A DNA stretch of 64,000 nt from Marinilabiliales bacterium (GCA_003512955.1 DOTG01000028.1:1-64000), one strand, 5' to 3'. Positions 26,451 to 35,962 are shown, counted from the stretch's first letter. Notes: a model not told the origin generated them from the sequence alone. Program-made: numbers and translations.

Positions 26451-29400
26451 TTAATTTTGGTCAACGGGTAATTCATGGGTACTCACATCCACCGGATCAG
26501 CATTTTCCGGTTGATTCAAATGGCCTGTATCACCTTCAGGAGCCGGTTCAAATTGTTGATTTTCTTTAGAAATAATGGTTTGAAGCTTTTTCCTGGCTTC
26601 ATCCACAATACCATCCGTGGTATCTCCATAATTATCAATAACACTCTGCAAATTTGCTTTTGCCTGAAAACCGTCGTTTTTCTGTAAATAAATATCTGAA
26701 AGCAGGATGAAGGCTTTGGCTAACCAATACTGATGCGGGGTCCCCATGGAAATGTATTCATCAATGTTTTTCTCCGCTTCATCGAGGTTGTTTTGGTTAT
26801 AAAGTATTTCGATGACCCTGAACTTTCCTTCAGCACCTTCAATGTTCCTGACATCTAACCCCAAAATACGGAATTGGGTGATGGCTGCATCCGACAGGTT
26901 TTGGGCCAAGTATGATTTGCCGAGCATCAATCGGGCCAGACGTATTTCCTCTTCTGAAACTTTATCTGTGATGAGGACACTCCGTGCTGCGTCAATGGCC
27001 TGTGCATAACTCTGAGTCTGGAATGCTGCATTCATCTGACCTTTACGGGCAATCAACAGGTTCGGTTTTACCTCGGCCATGTTCTCCAGTTTATTAAAAA
27101 GCTGGTAGGCCTCGGTGTAATTCTTTTTAGCTTCCTGAATGTGAGATGCCGCGTAAAGTGCCGGTTCGGTAAAGATGTTTTTTTGCTTTTCAATCACCCA
27201 ATAATAATCGGTTAACGCAGAGTCGTCGGCATTCGCCCGATTGAAACAATCGCCCCGGTAATAGTGGGCATTCAGGGCAAAACGTCCATCGGTAAACTTA
27301 TTCAGATAGTTGGAGAACATTGCTTTCGATTCTCCCCAATTTCCCGAAAGGTAAATCTTCTCGGCAGAAATGTAGGTAAGCGAATCTTTTTCGTTCATGC
27401 TCACATTTCCGGCACCTCCATTTTCCTTGGCAAATGCAAAATAGATATCTACCTGGTTCAAATCGACATATACATTTTTAATTCCCAGTAAGGCATCTTG
27501 AGCCTCTTCGGTCCCAGGATATTCCTTAACCACCTGTTTGAAATTCAGAAGTGCCGTTTCCAATTGATTGCTTCCGTAATTCAATAAACCAAGTTGCAAC
27601 AGGCTCTTAACTTTATAAATGCTGTTGGGATACGTTTGCAACAATTGGTTATAGTCCTGAATGGCTAAACGTACCGAATCCATGGAAACATAACCCCTGG
27701 CCCTCTCAAACAAAGCATCGGCGGCATAAGTAGATTGTGGTTTGGAATCCAACAAATGTGACAGGATGGCTGTTTTTTGCGGATACTGGCTCACCAGCCC
27801 ATGCGAAAAACCTTTCTGGAACATGGCATAATCCACGTCGAAGGTGTCCAATGCCATCGCCATTCCATAAAACTCGATGGCGTTAGTGTATTCGCGGCTG
27901 ACAAAATAACTGTCGGCAATACGGATGAGGGCATCGCCCCGTTTCAATTGATTTACTTCTGTTCCTTTATCGATGTATTTCCGGAACCAGGATATGGCGT
28001 TTTTATAATCTTTCAGCTTAAAATAACAATACCCAATGTTATAATAACAGGTATTGAATTCAGCTAAGGAATAGGCTCCCGGACTCAATAAAAATTTACT
28101 GTAGGAACCTATGGCTTCATTGTATCTTCCGAGCCGGTAAAGGGCTTCAGCTTTCCAATATTGGGTTAAAGAATTCATTTGTTTGTCGAACGCTTTCCCG
28201 TCTAACGATATTTCAAATGAAGCCAATGCTGCTGAGAACTGAAGGTTATTGAACAATTCCAGCCCCCGGAAAAAAGAAACCCGTTGATGTGCCGCCAACA
28301 TTTCAGGAGATTTTACCTTAATTTTTTCCAGCGAAGCCAATGCTTCTTTGTAGTTTTTTGATGTGAGGTACACTTTCACCAAATAGCTGTATGCTTCATC
28401 GTGGTGGATGGAATTCGGGTACTTGGTGATATAATCGTAAAATGCGGTAATAGTCTCGTTAAATGGAGAATAGGAAAGTTCATAGGAAAGCTTGGCATAA
28501 TTTAACAACGAAATTTCCTGAATCTCACCATCGAAACTTAACTTGGATGCGGCCTCAAATGCCATGCGGGCTTGTTCTTTTTTCCCTTGTGTTACATAGC
28601 AATCGGCCATGTGGAAAAAGGCATTCTGGGTTAAACCGTCTTCCACATTGGTAATATTTGATAAGGTAGAAACCGCCAGATCGTATTTTTGGGTCATGTA
28701 ATACACATAGCCCAGTTGATAAATATCTTCGCGGGTATAGGTTTCCGCTTTTTTCTTGTAAGTTTCTAGGTAATCGAGTGCCTCCTGATATTGTCCTTTG
28801 GCGTATAGTGCTTCGCCAACCAGACGGGCTATTTCTGCTTCACGCTTCACTTCCGGGGTTTCCAAAAGTTGCGGCCCCAGTTCCAGCACCTTATCGTTTT
28901 TGCCTTGCAGGTAATAAATCTGGACAATGTAATAAGGTACAACCGGAGCAAACGTGGGATCATCCTTCAATTTGTTGAACCCTTTTAACGCCGTTTCATA
29001 GTTTTTATCAAGATACGAAACGTGGGCGTAATAATAGTTGGCCGGACCCGCATATTTGGTGTCTTTATCGATGATTTCATAAAACATTTTTGCCGATGGT
29101 TCCAACTGATCCGTTTTGAAATAGCTGTATCCTCTTTTGAAGTAGAACTCATACAATTGTCCTTTGGTCAGGTTTTGTTTCCAGACTTTTCCAAAATAAT
29201 ACAACGCTTCGTCGTACTTGCTTTTGCGGTATTTGAATGTACCCATTTCAAAGTAAGCAGTTCGGGTGCGGGGGCTTTCGGGATATTTAGCTATAAATTC
29301 GGTCATCCGGTATTCGGCATCCAGGTTGAACAATTCCATGGAACACAAAGCCAGATAGAATTCTGCATCTGCTTTAACATCGGTGTGCTCCGAACCATAA

Positions 29401-29585
29401 TGGGCCACCACCTGATTAAAAAATTCCTGGGCTTGGGCGTATTTCCCCTTTTCAAATAATTCCACCCCCATTTTGTAGGCATTATCTTCCTCGCTATACA
29501 GGTAAGAGGTTTGAGAAAATATCGGGGATAAAATAGTAGCAAAAAAGAAAACCAATAAGCTAATTTTCAAAGAATTATAAGCCAT
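26451..29585 (-). CDS. large periplasmic tetratricopeptide-repeat protein
   Basis: After a signal peptide (1-24) almost all of the 1044 residues are tetratricopeptide repeats of YbgF/BamD-like type, recognisable by repeats of the kind YAQAQEFFNQV, YDEALYYFGKV and YKEALASLEKI with recurring Pro at repeat ends. The tail (about 1010-1044) is acidic and Pro-rich and probably disordered. Such solenoids scaffold envelope complexes. The partner is most likely the beta-barrel protein encoded 17 bp downstream. A TACCTTTG box sits 17-24 bp before the start. No enzymatic motif is visible. Confidence 0.8.
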   Translation of the reverse strand: MAYNSLKISLLVFFFATILSPIFSQTSYLYSEEDNAYKMGVELFEKGKYAQAQEFFNQVVAHYGSEHTDVKADAEFYLALCSMELFNLDAEYRMTEFIAKYPESPRTRTAYFEMGTFKYRKSKYDEALYYFGKVWKQNLTKGQLYEFYFKRGYSYFKTDQLEPSAKMFYEIIDKDTKYAGPANYYYAHVSYLDKNYETALKGFNKLKDDPTFAPVVPYYIVQIYYLQGKNDKVLELGPQLLETPEVKREAEIARLVGEALYAKGQYQEALDYLETYKKKAETYTREDIYQLGYVYYMTQKYDLAVSTLSNITNVEDGLTQNAFFHMADCYVTQGKKEQARMAFEAASKLSFDGEIQEISLLNYAKLSYELSYSPFNETITAFYDYITKYPNSIHHDEAYSYLVKVYLTSKNYKEALASLEKIKVKSPEMLAAHQRVSFFRGLELFNNLQFSAALASFEISLDGKAFDKQMNSLTQYWKAEALYRLGRYNEAIGSYSKFLLSPGAYSLAEFNTCYYNIGYCYFKLKDYKNAISWFRKYIDKGTEVNQLKRGDALIRIADSYFVSREYTNAIEFYGMAMALDTFDVDYAMFQKGFSHGLVSQYPQKTAILSHLLDSKPQSTYAADALFERARGYVSMDSVRLAIQDYNQLLQTYPNSIYKVKSLLQLGLLNYGSNQLETALLNFKQVVKEYPGTEEAQDALLGIKNVYVDLNQVDIYFAFAKENGGAGNVSMNEKDSLTYISAEKIYLSGNWGESKAMFSNYLNKFTDGRFALNAHYYRGDCFNRANADDSALTDYYWVIEKQKNIFTEPALYAASHIQEAKKNYTEAYQLFNKLENMAEVKPNLLIARKGQMNAAFQTQSYAQAIDAARSVLITDKVSEEEIRLARLMLGKSYLAQNLSDAAITQFRILGLDVRNIEGAEGKFRVIEILYNQNNLDEAEKNIDEYISMGTPHQYWLAKAFILLSDIYLQKNDGFQAKANLQSVIDNYGDTTDGIVDEARKKLQTIISKENQQFEPAPEGDTGHLNQPENADPVDVSTHELPVDQN

Positions 29586-29601
29586 TTTTGCAATTTTTAT
29601 A

Positions 29602-29609
29602 CAAAGGTA
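29602..29609 (-). promoter_or_regulatory. -7 box (TACCTTTG) for the TPR/barrel operon
   Basis: Exact TAnnTTTG match on the minus strand, giving a leader of only about 10 nt. Confidence 0.5.
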
Positions 29610-29780
29610 ACAAAGAAACCGAATGCCTTGCGGTCATGCAGAATCATGTTTTCAACAAATGATTGTTGATTACTTGCAATTAAAAAACTATCAGATTGGT
29701 GTTTTATTGTCCTTCAATAAAAATCATCAGATGACTAACCTGGTTTTGGATAGGCATCCGATGGTTTTAAAGAAAGCATT

Positions 29781-31064
29781 TTAAAAATAAATTGTGGTAT
29801 TCGGGAAAAACTGTTTTACCTGTTTTTTATAAAAATCGGTCAACCGGGGATTGTTTTCCAGATACAGTTCCTGCAACGATTTCATCCCGTTCAACTGCTT
29901 GTTAAAATAAAGTATCTGATTCTGGTTAAGGTTCAATTTCCTGAGTTTAATAAGAGCTCCCAGTGATTTATCAATCTTTTCAATTTTGTTATCCGATAAG
30001 TCCAATTCTTCCAGGTTTACCAATACCGACATATTCTCACCAACCCAGGTAATCTGGTTGCGGTTCAATAATAAAGTTTTCAGTTGTAATGCCTGACCAA
30101 TATTTGTTGGAACTGCCGACAATTGATTGATGGAAACATCTAAAAATTCTAATTTTTGGGCGTCATTCAATTTTGCCGGAAATAATGAAATTTTATTGAT
30201 ACTTAAATCGATGGTTTTAATATTGGTGAAATTTATTGAATTGCCGGTTACCTGGGTTATTTTGTTGTTCGAAAGGTTCAGTTCTTCCAGGCTGTCCAGT
30301 TTCCCCAATTCATCGGGGATTTTTACCAACTTATTCTGACTGATGTTAAGTTTTTTCAAATTTTTGAGCCCTCCCATGGAAACGGGTAGCGCGATAAGCG
30401 CATTTTTTTCAAGGTTCAATTCGGTAATCAGCACCAGGTTTCCAAAATTCTCAGGCAGTTGGGTCAATTGGTTTTCAGATACTTTTAATTCATTCAGCAA
30501 CGTCAAATTTCCAAAGCTCTTTGGCAAAGCAGTTAACCTGTTTTTTTCCAGATACAGCTTCTCAAGATTGGTTAATTGTCCAATTTCCTCAGGAAGGGTA
30601 GTTAACTGGTTCCAGTTTAAATCAAGCTTTTTCAGCTTTTTCAACTGGCCAATCTCCGGGGGAATTATAGTTAACCGGTTGTTGAAAAGATCAAGCTGTT
30701 CCAAGTGCTGGAATTGAATGATCCCCTTTGGAAATTCGGTCAATTTATTTTCGCCCAAGGCCAAAACCTGCAAATTGGGTAACTGAAACAGTTCCGCGGG
30801 TAACGAGGATATCTGGTTATACCTTACATAAAGTTCCTGAAGGTTCTTTAACTTGATAATTTGAGAGGTAATTTCTGTGAGTTTCTTTCCATCGAGGTTT
30901 AAAATATATACCTTTTTTTTATTGGCAAGGGCTTCGTCCATCGAACGATAAACTTTTTCTTTTTTCAATTCGTCGGCCGTTTTTAAAGGTTTAACCTTTT
31001 GGCCAAATAAAAAAACTGGTGCTATTAGCTGAATTATCAATAAGTTAATTAATATCTTTCTCAT
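29781..31064 (-). CDS. secreted leucine-rich-repeat protein
   Basis: A signal peptide (1-21) is followed by 16 consecutive 23-residue leucine-rich repeats from about residue 50 to 410, consensus LxxLxLxxNxLxxLPxxxGxL, which is the bacterial/plant-like class. A short C-terminal segment (about 412-427) ends the protein with no sorting domain or anchor. LRR solenoids bind proteins or carbohydrates; the ligand cannot be inferred. Repeats are regular in length, which suggests a continuous folded arc. It lies between the TPR operon and a T9SS cargo gene, both on the same strand but separated by terminators or gaps. Confidence 0.85.
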   Translation of the reverse strand: MRKILINLLIIQLIAPVFLFGQKVKPLKTADELKKEKVYRSMDEALANKKKVYILNLDGKKLTEITSQIIKLKNLQELYVRYNQISSLPAELFQLPNLQVLALGENKLTEFPKGIIQFQHLEQLDLFNNRLTIIPPEIGQLKKLKKLDLNWNQLTTLPEEIGQLTNLEKLYLEKNRLTALPKSFGNLTLLNELKVSENQLTQLPENFGNLVLITELNLEKNALIALPVSMGGLKNLKKLNISQNKLVKIPDELGKLDSLEELNLSNNKITQVTGNSINFTNIKTIDLSINKISLFPAKLNDAQKLEFLDVSINQLSAVPTNIGQALQLKTLLLNRNQITWVGENMSVLVNLEELDLSDNKIEKIDKSLGALIKLRKLNLNQNQILYFNKQLNGMKSLQELYLENNPRLTDFYKKQVKQFFPNTTIYF

Positions 31065-31142
31065 AGAGCATTGAATTTAAAAGTCACAAAGAAACAAAAA
31101 TGATGACAATTAACAATTAGCAAATGTGAGAATGTGTTAAAC

Positions 31143-31178
31143 AAAAAGAGCCACTCCTGGAATGGAAGCAGCCCTTTT
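31143..31178 (-). terminator. terminator after the 31195 T9SS cargo gene
   Basis: On the minus strand GGGCTGCTTCC and GGAGTGGCTC pair (with G-U pairs and one bulge) around a 6-nt loop, followed by TTTTT. It begins 17 nt past the stop codon. Confidence 0.65.
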
Positions 31179-31194
31179 TTAGGTGTGTATTTAA

Positions 31195-32247
31195 CTATTC
31201 GACGATTATTTTCCGCGAGATGGATTTTTTCCCTTGTACGATTTGCAGGATGTAAGTTCCTGCACCAAATTTCTTTAAATTAACCGATGATTTGTAATCC
31301 CCACTAAAATCGTTCAGTTTTTCTTCATAAACCGATTGCCCCAACAAATTTGAAATACGTACTTCACAATTTGCTTTTTTAGCCAACCGGAACTCAATAA
31401 TAACTGTCTGTTCCGATGGATTGGGGTAAAACTTGATGTAATCAAAGTCAGGTTCCTGTTTGCTGGTGGTGATTCCCTTAGCTTTAAGGTCTTCCTTATC
31501 TTGTTCGGTCAGTTCATCCAACACGATACGGGTCTGGAGTACGATCACCTTTCTTCCGTTTTCATCGCTAGTGATCTGAATATTGCTGTCAATGTCTTCA
31601 ATATCATCTATTTTATTTATGAAGACCATCTCGCCGCCCCTTTCCAAACGGATATTTTCCCCATCGACACCAATAAAAATCATAGAATCAAGGTTGTTGC
31701 CATTCATCCGGTATTCCAGATGCTTTTCAATCAGGGTATCCAATCCGGTTACATCGCCTTGCCAATCAAACTCAAACTGCATGTGGTTCAAAGGGTCGAG
31801 CAAGCTATCAAACCTCGAAATCCAGACGTTGAAAGAATCTTTGGGTATCGATCCAGGGAAAGCGGTTGTGTGGAAGCTGTAGAACAGGCTATCATTTTCG
31901 AAAGCCTTTACCCATTCCATATCAAAAGGCTCCTCCATGCAACGGTTCACCACGGTATCGCCATTTTCGATATGAATAATCCGCATCTTTTTTTCGCCTT
32001 TCCCTGAATGTTCAGGACATAAGGCATGAACCAACGAGTCGATATTTTCCTTTTTTTGGGTGCCGTCGTCGGTAATGGTTTTTACTATCACAATTACCGA
32101 ATCACCAGATTCAGACTTAGCTTGGGCTTCGACATGTTTTTGCACTTTCACTTTCGGTTTGGTTTGAGCCTGAAGCCGGCTACCTAAAAATAGCGCCGCT
32201 ATCATGACGAGAATGGCAACTAACAAACAGTGGTACTTCATTTTCAT
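31195..32247 (-). CDS. T9SS-sorted secreted protein
   Basis: A signal peptide (about 1-27) and a C-terminal type IX secretion sorting domain (about 265-350) are visible. The latter shows FYPNPSEQTV, the ISNLLGQSVYEE segment and GTYILQIVQGKKSISRKIIVE-type ending. The central 240 residues are acidic, with no recognised domain and with repeated ENGDTVV, GENIRLE and NGRKVIV strands. The gene is divergent from a histidine kinase/response regulator pair across a 354-bp region with phased GTTAA boxes, so it may be a target of that system. The length of the leader from the nearest -7 box would be about 140 nt. Confidence 0.8.
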   Translation of the reverse strand: MKMKYHCLLVAILVMIAALFLGSRLQAQTKPKVKVQKHVEAQAKSESGDSVIVIVKTITDDGTQKKENIDSLVHALCPEHSGKGEKKMRIIHIENGDTVVNRCMEEPFDMEWVKAFENDSLFYSFHTTAFPGSIPKDSFNVWISRFDSLLDPLNHMQFEFDWQGDVTGLDTLIEKHLEYRMNGNNLDSMIFIGVDGENIRLERGGEMVFINKIDDIEDIDSNIQITSDENGRKVIVLQTRIVLDELTEQDKEDLKAKGITTSKQEPDFDYIKFYPNPSEQTVIIEFRLAKKANCEVRISNLLGQSVYEEKLNDFSGDYKSSVNLKKFGAGTYILQIVQGKKSISRKIIVE

Positions 32248-32395
32248 AACAGAGAGGTTTTAAGGGTTTATAACTATGTTTATCTGCTTTTGCCTACATT
32301 TTGTCATTGGAATCGGAAAACAGAATGGTGTTCTGTAATCCTTCTTCCAATGCAATAACAACAACTAACCATTTATCAACTTAAATTTGACTCAA

Positions 32396-32403
32396 CAAAA
32401 ATA
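32396..32403 (-). promoter_or_regulatory. -7-like box (TATTTTTG) toward the T9SS cargo gene
   Basis: Exact TAnnTTTG match on the minus strand. Transcription from it would have a leader of about 140 nt. Confidence 0.35.
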
Positions 32404-32425
32404 CAGACCGAATGATTATCATGAG

Positions 32426-32462
32426 GTTAATGTCAGGTTAAAAACTGTTAAGGTTAGGTTAA
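32426..32462. promoter_or_regulatory. four helically phased GTTAA boxes, candidate response-regulator operator
   Basis: GTTAA occurs at 32426-32430, 32437-32441, 32447-32451 and 32458-32462, spacings 11, 10 and 11 bp, all in the same orientation. Three of the four extend to AGGTTA-like forms. OmpR/PhoB-family regulators bind direct half-sites spaced by one helical turn, and such a regulator is encoded at 34285. The array ends 27 bp before the plus-strand -7 box. Confidence 0.55.
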
Positions 32463-32489
32463 AATATAAAATGCAACCTTTTCTTTTTA

Positions 32490-32497
32490 TACTTTTG
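32490..32497 (+). promoter_or_regulatory. -7 box (TACTTTTG) for the histidine kinase gene
   Basis: Exact TAnnTTTG match directly downstream of the GTTAA array; leader of about 100 nt. Confidence 0.5.
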
Positions 32498-32601
32498 GCG
32501 TGGAGATTTAGAAATCAGATAATAGATTCTCGATTTAAGATATTAGACTGACAACGGCAATTTTTAGATTTGAGAATTAGTTGACAAACCATAAATAAAA
32601 C

Positions 32602-34227
32602 GTGAAGAAACTTAGATTTAGTGGGATTATTGCCTTGATGGGGATTTCGTTGTTCGGTATTATTGCCGTTCAATGGTTTTGGATGCATGAAGCTATTACG
32701 GTAAAAGAACAGCAGTTTGATCAGCAGGTAAACCAGGCACTTGCAAGGGTTGCCTATCGGATAGAACGGAACCAGAACGCGGCTTTTATGTCGAGTTATT
32801 TTTCAGGGATGCCACAAGTGCAATTTAAACACCAGGTTACACCAAATATACAGGGGGTAAACCAGGATTCCATTTTTATAGAATTCAATGAGTTTTGGCA
32901 AGAAAAATCGGAAGAAGCTTTGTCTAAAAAAACAGATAAACGGGTTAAAATTTCAAAATCGAGCGAAAATGGGATGGAGACTATTACTTACGGCTTTGAT
33001 ACCGTGATTGCCGACGGGTTGTCGAGTCAGCACATACAAACCTATTCCAGCTTTTCAAAACCTAACCCAAAACAAGCCGAAGAGCCATTGTCCAACGTAA
33101 AACTGAATCCCGTGGAATCGGAACTGAATGATGTGATGGAACAGATGATTCTGGAATTTTCTATAAAAGATATTTCGGTGGAAGATCGGTTGAGCCCTTC
33201 GGTGGTGGCCCCTACCCTGGAATATGAATTTGGAAATGTGGCCATTCCCTTAAAGTTTGAATATGCCATTGCCAATTACCGGGGCAAATTATACAACAAG
33301 CTCAAATCATCGGGCTTCAATCTGGAACATAGCTCACAATCGTACAAAACAGTTTTATTCCCTAACGATATTCTCAGGCAATCGGACCAATTGATGGTCT
33401 TCTTCCCTGAAAAGCGCAATTACCTGATAAACTCGGTCATTTACCCATTTTCAGGTTCATTGATATTTACTTTAATCATACTTTTCACCTTTTACTACAC
33501 CTTGCGGGTTATCTATAACCAAAAGAAGGTGTCGGAAATTAAAACCGATTTTATCAATAACATGACCCATGAGTTTAAAACACCCATAGCCACCATTTCG
33601 TTAGCAGCCGATTCTATCACCAACCCGAATATTATTGAGCATCCCAAAAAGGTTTCGCATTTTATTGAAATCATTAAAGATGAAAACCGCCGGATGAACC
33701 GCCAGGTAGAAAGCGTGCTGAAAATGGCATTGCTCGATAAAAAAGATTTCAACCTGAACATGGTTGTTACCGAAGTACACCCTTTAATAAAACAGGCCAT
33801 TAAAAACATCACGCTGCAGGTGGAACAAAAAGGAGGGCAAATCAGCATGGATTTGAAGGCCGGAAACGATTCAATAAAAACCGATGTGACCCATTTTGTA
33901 AATGTGGTTTACAACTTGTTAGATAATGCCAACAAATATTCACTAGATGCTCCCCCGGTTATCCATGTGGAAACATATAATTCTGCCGGATTTTTAAATA
34001 TTGCCGTTACCGATCAGGGGATTGGGATGGACAAAGATACGCAGGAAAAAATTTTTGAGAAGTTTTACCGGGTCCCCACTGGCGATGTACATACGGTAAA
34101 AGGTTTTGGTCTTGGGCTCAGTTATGTGAAAGCAATGACCATGCACTTTAAAGGCGATATTCTGGTGCAAAGCCAAAAAGGGAAAGGAAGTACCTTTACC
34201 TTGAAGATTCCTTTAACTTTTGGGTAA
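32602..34227 (+). CDS. membrane sensor histidine kinase
   Basis: The frame begins with GTG. Two membrane spans (about 7-28 and 278-300) enclose a periplasmic sensor of about 250 residues with no recognised fold. The cytoplasmic part has a HisKA dimerisation domain with the phospho-acceptor H323 in MTHEFKTPIA, and a HATPase with N-box VVYNLLDNANKYS, G1 VTDQGIGM, F-box EKFYRVPTG and G2 GFGLGLSYV. There is no HAMP domain between span and HisKA. An OmpR-type response regulator follows 57 bp downstream and is its evident partner. Confidence 0.9.
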   Translation: MKKLRFSGIIALMGISLFGIIAVQWFWMHEAITVKEQQFDQQVNQALARVAYRIERNQNAAFMSSYFSGMPQVQFKHQVTPNIQGVNQDSIFIEFNEFWQEKSEEALSKKTDKRVKISKSSENGMETITYGFDTVIADGLSSQHIQTYSSFSKPNPKQAEEPLSNVKLNPVESELNDVMEQMILEFSIKDISVEDRLSPSVVAPTLEYEFGNVAIPLKFEYAIANYRGKLYNKLKSSGFNLEHSSQSYKTVLFPNDILRQSDQLMVFFPEKRNYLINSVIYPFSGSLIFTLIILFTFYYTLRVIYNQKKVSEIKTDFINNMTHEFKTPIATISLAADSITNPNIIEHPKKVSHFIEIIKDENRRMNRQVESVLKMALLDKKDFNLNMVVTEVHPLIKQAIKNITLQVEQKGGQISMDLKAGNDSIKTDVTHFVNVVYNLLDNANKYSLDAPPVIHVETYNSAGFLNIAVTDQGIGMDKDTQEKIFEKFYRVPTGDVHTVKGFGLGLSYVKAMTMHFKGDILVQSQKGKGSTFTLKIPLTFG

Positions 34228-34284
34228 AATTTTAAAAACATCTTAAAATTCGATTTGTGTAATTTGTGGCAAAAAACAATATAA

Positions 34285-34986
34285 ATGAAAAAACATAAAA
34301 TATTTCTGGTTGAAGATGATTTGAACTTTGGTTCGGTGATGAAATCGTATCTTGAGATGAATGATTACGAGGTACAATGGGTGAACGATGGCCGGGGAGC
34401 TATCATGGCTTTCAATAAAAACAGTTACGATTTATGTATCCTGGATGTGATGCTCCCGCACGTAGACGGCTTTACTATTGGTGCCGAAATAAAAAAACTG
34501 CGCCCCTCCTTGCCCATCATATTCCTGACTGCTAAAACATTGAAAGAGGATGTGTTAAAAGGCTTTTCGGTGGGTGCCGACGATTACATTACCAAACCTT
34601 TCGATTCCGATGTGCTTATCTACAAAATAAAAGCGATCCTGAAAAGGAACCAAGCCCCCATTGCCGATGATATCCCCGATTCCATTCCTATTGGAAAATA
34701 TGGGTTCGATTACAGGCGGAGGAACCTGATCCTCGTGGGGCACGATGAAATAAAACTTTCGCCCAAAGAGGCCGAACTGCTCTTGTTCCTGGTCCAAAAC
34801 AAAAACAAGGTGTTGGATCGTAACCTGGCACTCGATAAAATCTGGGGCCAGCAAGGCTATTTTACCGCCCGTAGCATGGATGTTTACGTAACCAAGCTGC
34901 GCAAATATTTAAAAGAGGATTCCTCGCTGGAGATTGTCAATATTCATGGCAGTGGGTTTATGCTGAAAGAAGCCCTATCCAATTAA
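34285..34986 (+). CDS. OmpR/PhoB-family response regulator
   Basis: The receiver domain (1-120) shows the acidic pair EDD near residue 10, phospho-acceptor D54 in CILDVMLPHVDG, the switch Thr in FLTAKT, and Lys in TKPFD. The winged-helix DNA-binding domain (about 130-230) has LSPKEAELLLFLVQN and SMDVYVTKLRKYL. It is the partner of the preceding kinase and plausibly binds the GTTAA array upstream of that kinase, giving autoregulation. At 233 residues it is full length. Confidence 0.92.
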   Translation: MKKHKIFLVEDDLNFGSVMKSYLEMNDYEVQWVNDGRGAIMAFNKNSYDLCILDVMLPHVDGFTIGAEIKKLRPSLPIIFLTAKTLKEDVLKGFSVGADDYITKPFDSDVLIYKIKAILKRNQAPIADDIPDSIPIGKYGFDYRRRNLILVGHDEIKLSPKEAELLLFLVQNKNKVLDRNLALDKIWGQQGYFTARSMDVYVTKLRKYLKEDSSLEIVNIHGSGFMLKEALSN

Positions 34987-35042
34987 TGCTATCCGGTAAA
35001 CAATCAATAATTGTGGTAAAGCGGAAATGGTTGCAGGGTGGA

Positions 35043-35138
35043 ATGGTTAGATGGTTGAATGGTTAAATTGCTTATTAATATATATAACTCATTAGCACAT
35101 TATCCCGTGTCTCTCAATCCCGTGTCTTAATACTTGAT
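35043..35138 (-). repeat. AT-rich dispersed intergenic repeat, copy 2
   Basis: Reverse complement matches copy 1 (6594-6679) block by block, including gattgagagacac, tattaataa and caatttaacca. It is slightly longer because the 'gacacggga' block occurs twice. Confidence 0.6.
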
Positions 35139-35167
35139 CTAAAGAATTATAATCAAAAACAGTAAAC

Positions 35168-35716
35168 ATGAACCAATTTGTTATTTTTTTAAGAGGTGTA
35201 AATGTAGGCGGCAATGCCACTGTAAAAATGGACGTACTCAAAAAATCGCTTGCCGAAAACGGGTGCCGACAAGTAATAACCTATATCAATAGCGGAAATA
35301 TTTGGGTTACCACCGAAAACGACCAAAAAACTACCATAAAGATTATAAAGGAAATCATACAACTTAAGTTTGGAATTACAGTAGAAATGATCCTAAAAAC
35401 CAAAGAAGAGCTTTCAGAAATTATTACCCATGATCCCTTCGATCCCAAAGAAACTACTGATCCATCACGAAAGATAGTGATGATGCTCAGCAAAACCATT
35501 GATTCAGTTAAAATGGATGCTTTTAAAAAAGAAGCCAAATGGAACGAGATTTACCGTTTCGCGGGCAATCTGCTTTATGTGTATTACCCCGACGGAGCTG
35601 GCCGGTCAAAGTTTACCAACAATTTTGTTGAAAATAAACTACAAGTGGTTTCCACTGCCCGGAATTGGAATACCCTGCAAAAAATGATCGATTTGTTTGC
35701 ACCTGCTACAAACTAG
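35168..35716 (+). CDS. DUF1697 family protein
   Basis: The 182 residues match DUF1697 throughout: the opening FLRGVNVGGNATVKMDVLK, the YINSGNIWV strand, the mid-domain LKTKEEL, and the C-terminal segment STARNWNTLQKM. The family is widespread and has no assigned role. The gene stands alone after the response regulator. Its TAG stop codon (35714-35716) is the TAG of the terminal CTAG of the 132-bp palindromic element that follows, so insertion of that element may have set the present C-terminus. Confidence 0.85.
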   Translation: MNQFVIFLRGVNVGGNATVKMDVLKKSLAENGCRQVITYINSGNIWVTTENDQKTTIKIIKEIIQLKFGITVEMILKTKEELSEIITHDPFDPKETTDPSRKIVMMLSKTIDSVKMDAFKKEAKWNEIYRFAGNLLYVYYPDGAGRSKFTNNFVENKLQVVSTARNWNTLQKMIDLFAPATN

Positions 35717-35844
35717 TGTCAAGTCAAGCATGCTTTTGCATCAATTCACCCGGTGACTCCGGGCATGAATATATGGCATAATGCCATAATCAAAAAGTCA
35801 CCGGGTGAATATTATCCTCCTTTTTATAATTGACTTGACACTAG
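35713..35844. mobile_element. 132-bp palindromic MITE-like element, copy A
   Basis: Terminal perfect 15-bp inverted repeats CTAGTGTCAAGTCAA (35713-35727) and TTGACTTGACACTAG (35830-35844). Inside are a second perfect 15-bp pair ATTCACCCGGTGACT (35744-35758) and AGTCACCGGGTGAAT (35796-35810), and a central TATGGCAT/ATGCCATA pair (35772-35788). No coding capacity. A homologous element of identical length lies in inverse orientation at 60553-60684. It sits between convergent genes and its hairpin could end both transcripts. Confidence 0.75.
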
Positions 35845-35962
35845 CCTTGAAACCCATCCATGATGTTTGAGCCAGGCAAAAATCAGTGAAACATCTGTCA
35901 GTCAGTACAGAATAGCAGACAACTATTGAAAGATGTTGACACTAATTGACTTTTTGGCAAAC

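Larger units (their letters stand above)
32248..32601. other. 354-bp divergent control region
   Basis: No gene is visible. It contains a minus-strand -7 box (32396-32403), four GTTAA boxes (32426-32462), a plus-strand -7 box (32490-32497), and an AT-rich leader to the GTG start at 32602. Confidence 0.5.

Noticed and set aside
31501..32007. 168-residue frame opposite the T9SS cargo gene
   Set aside because: It overlaps a gene with clear signal peptide and sorting domain; no family features of its own.
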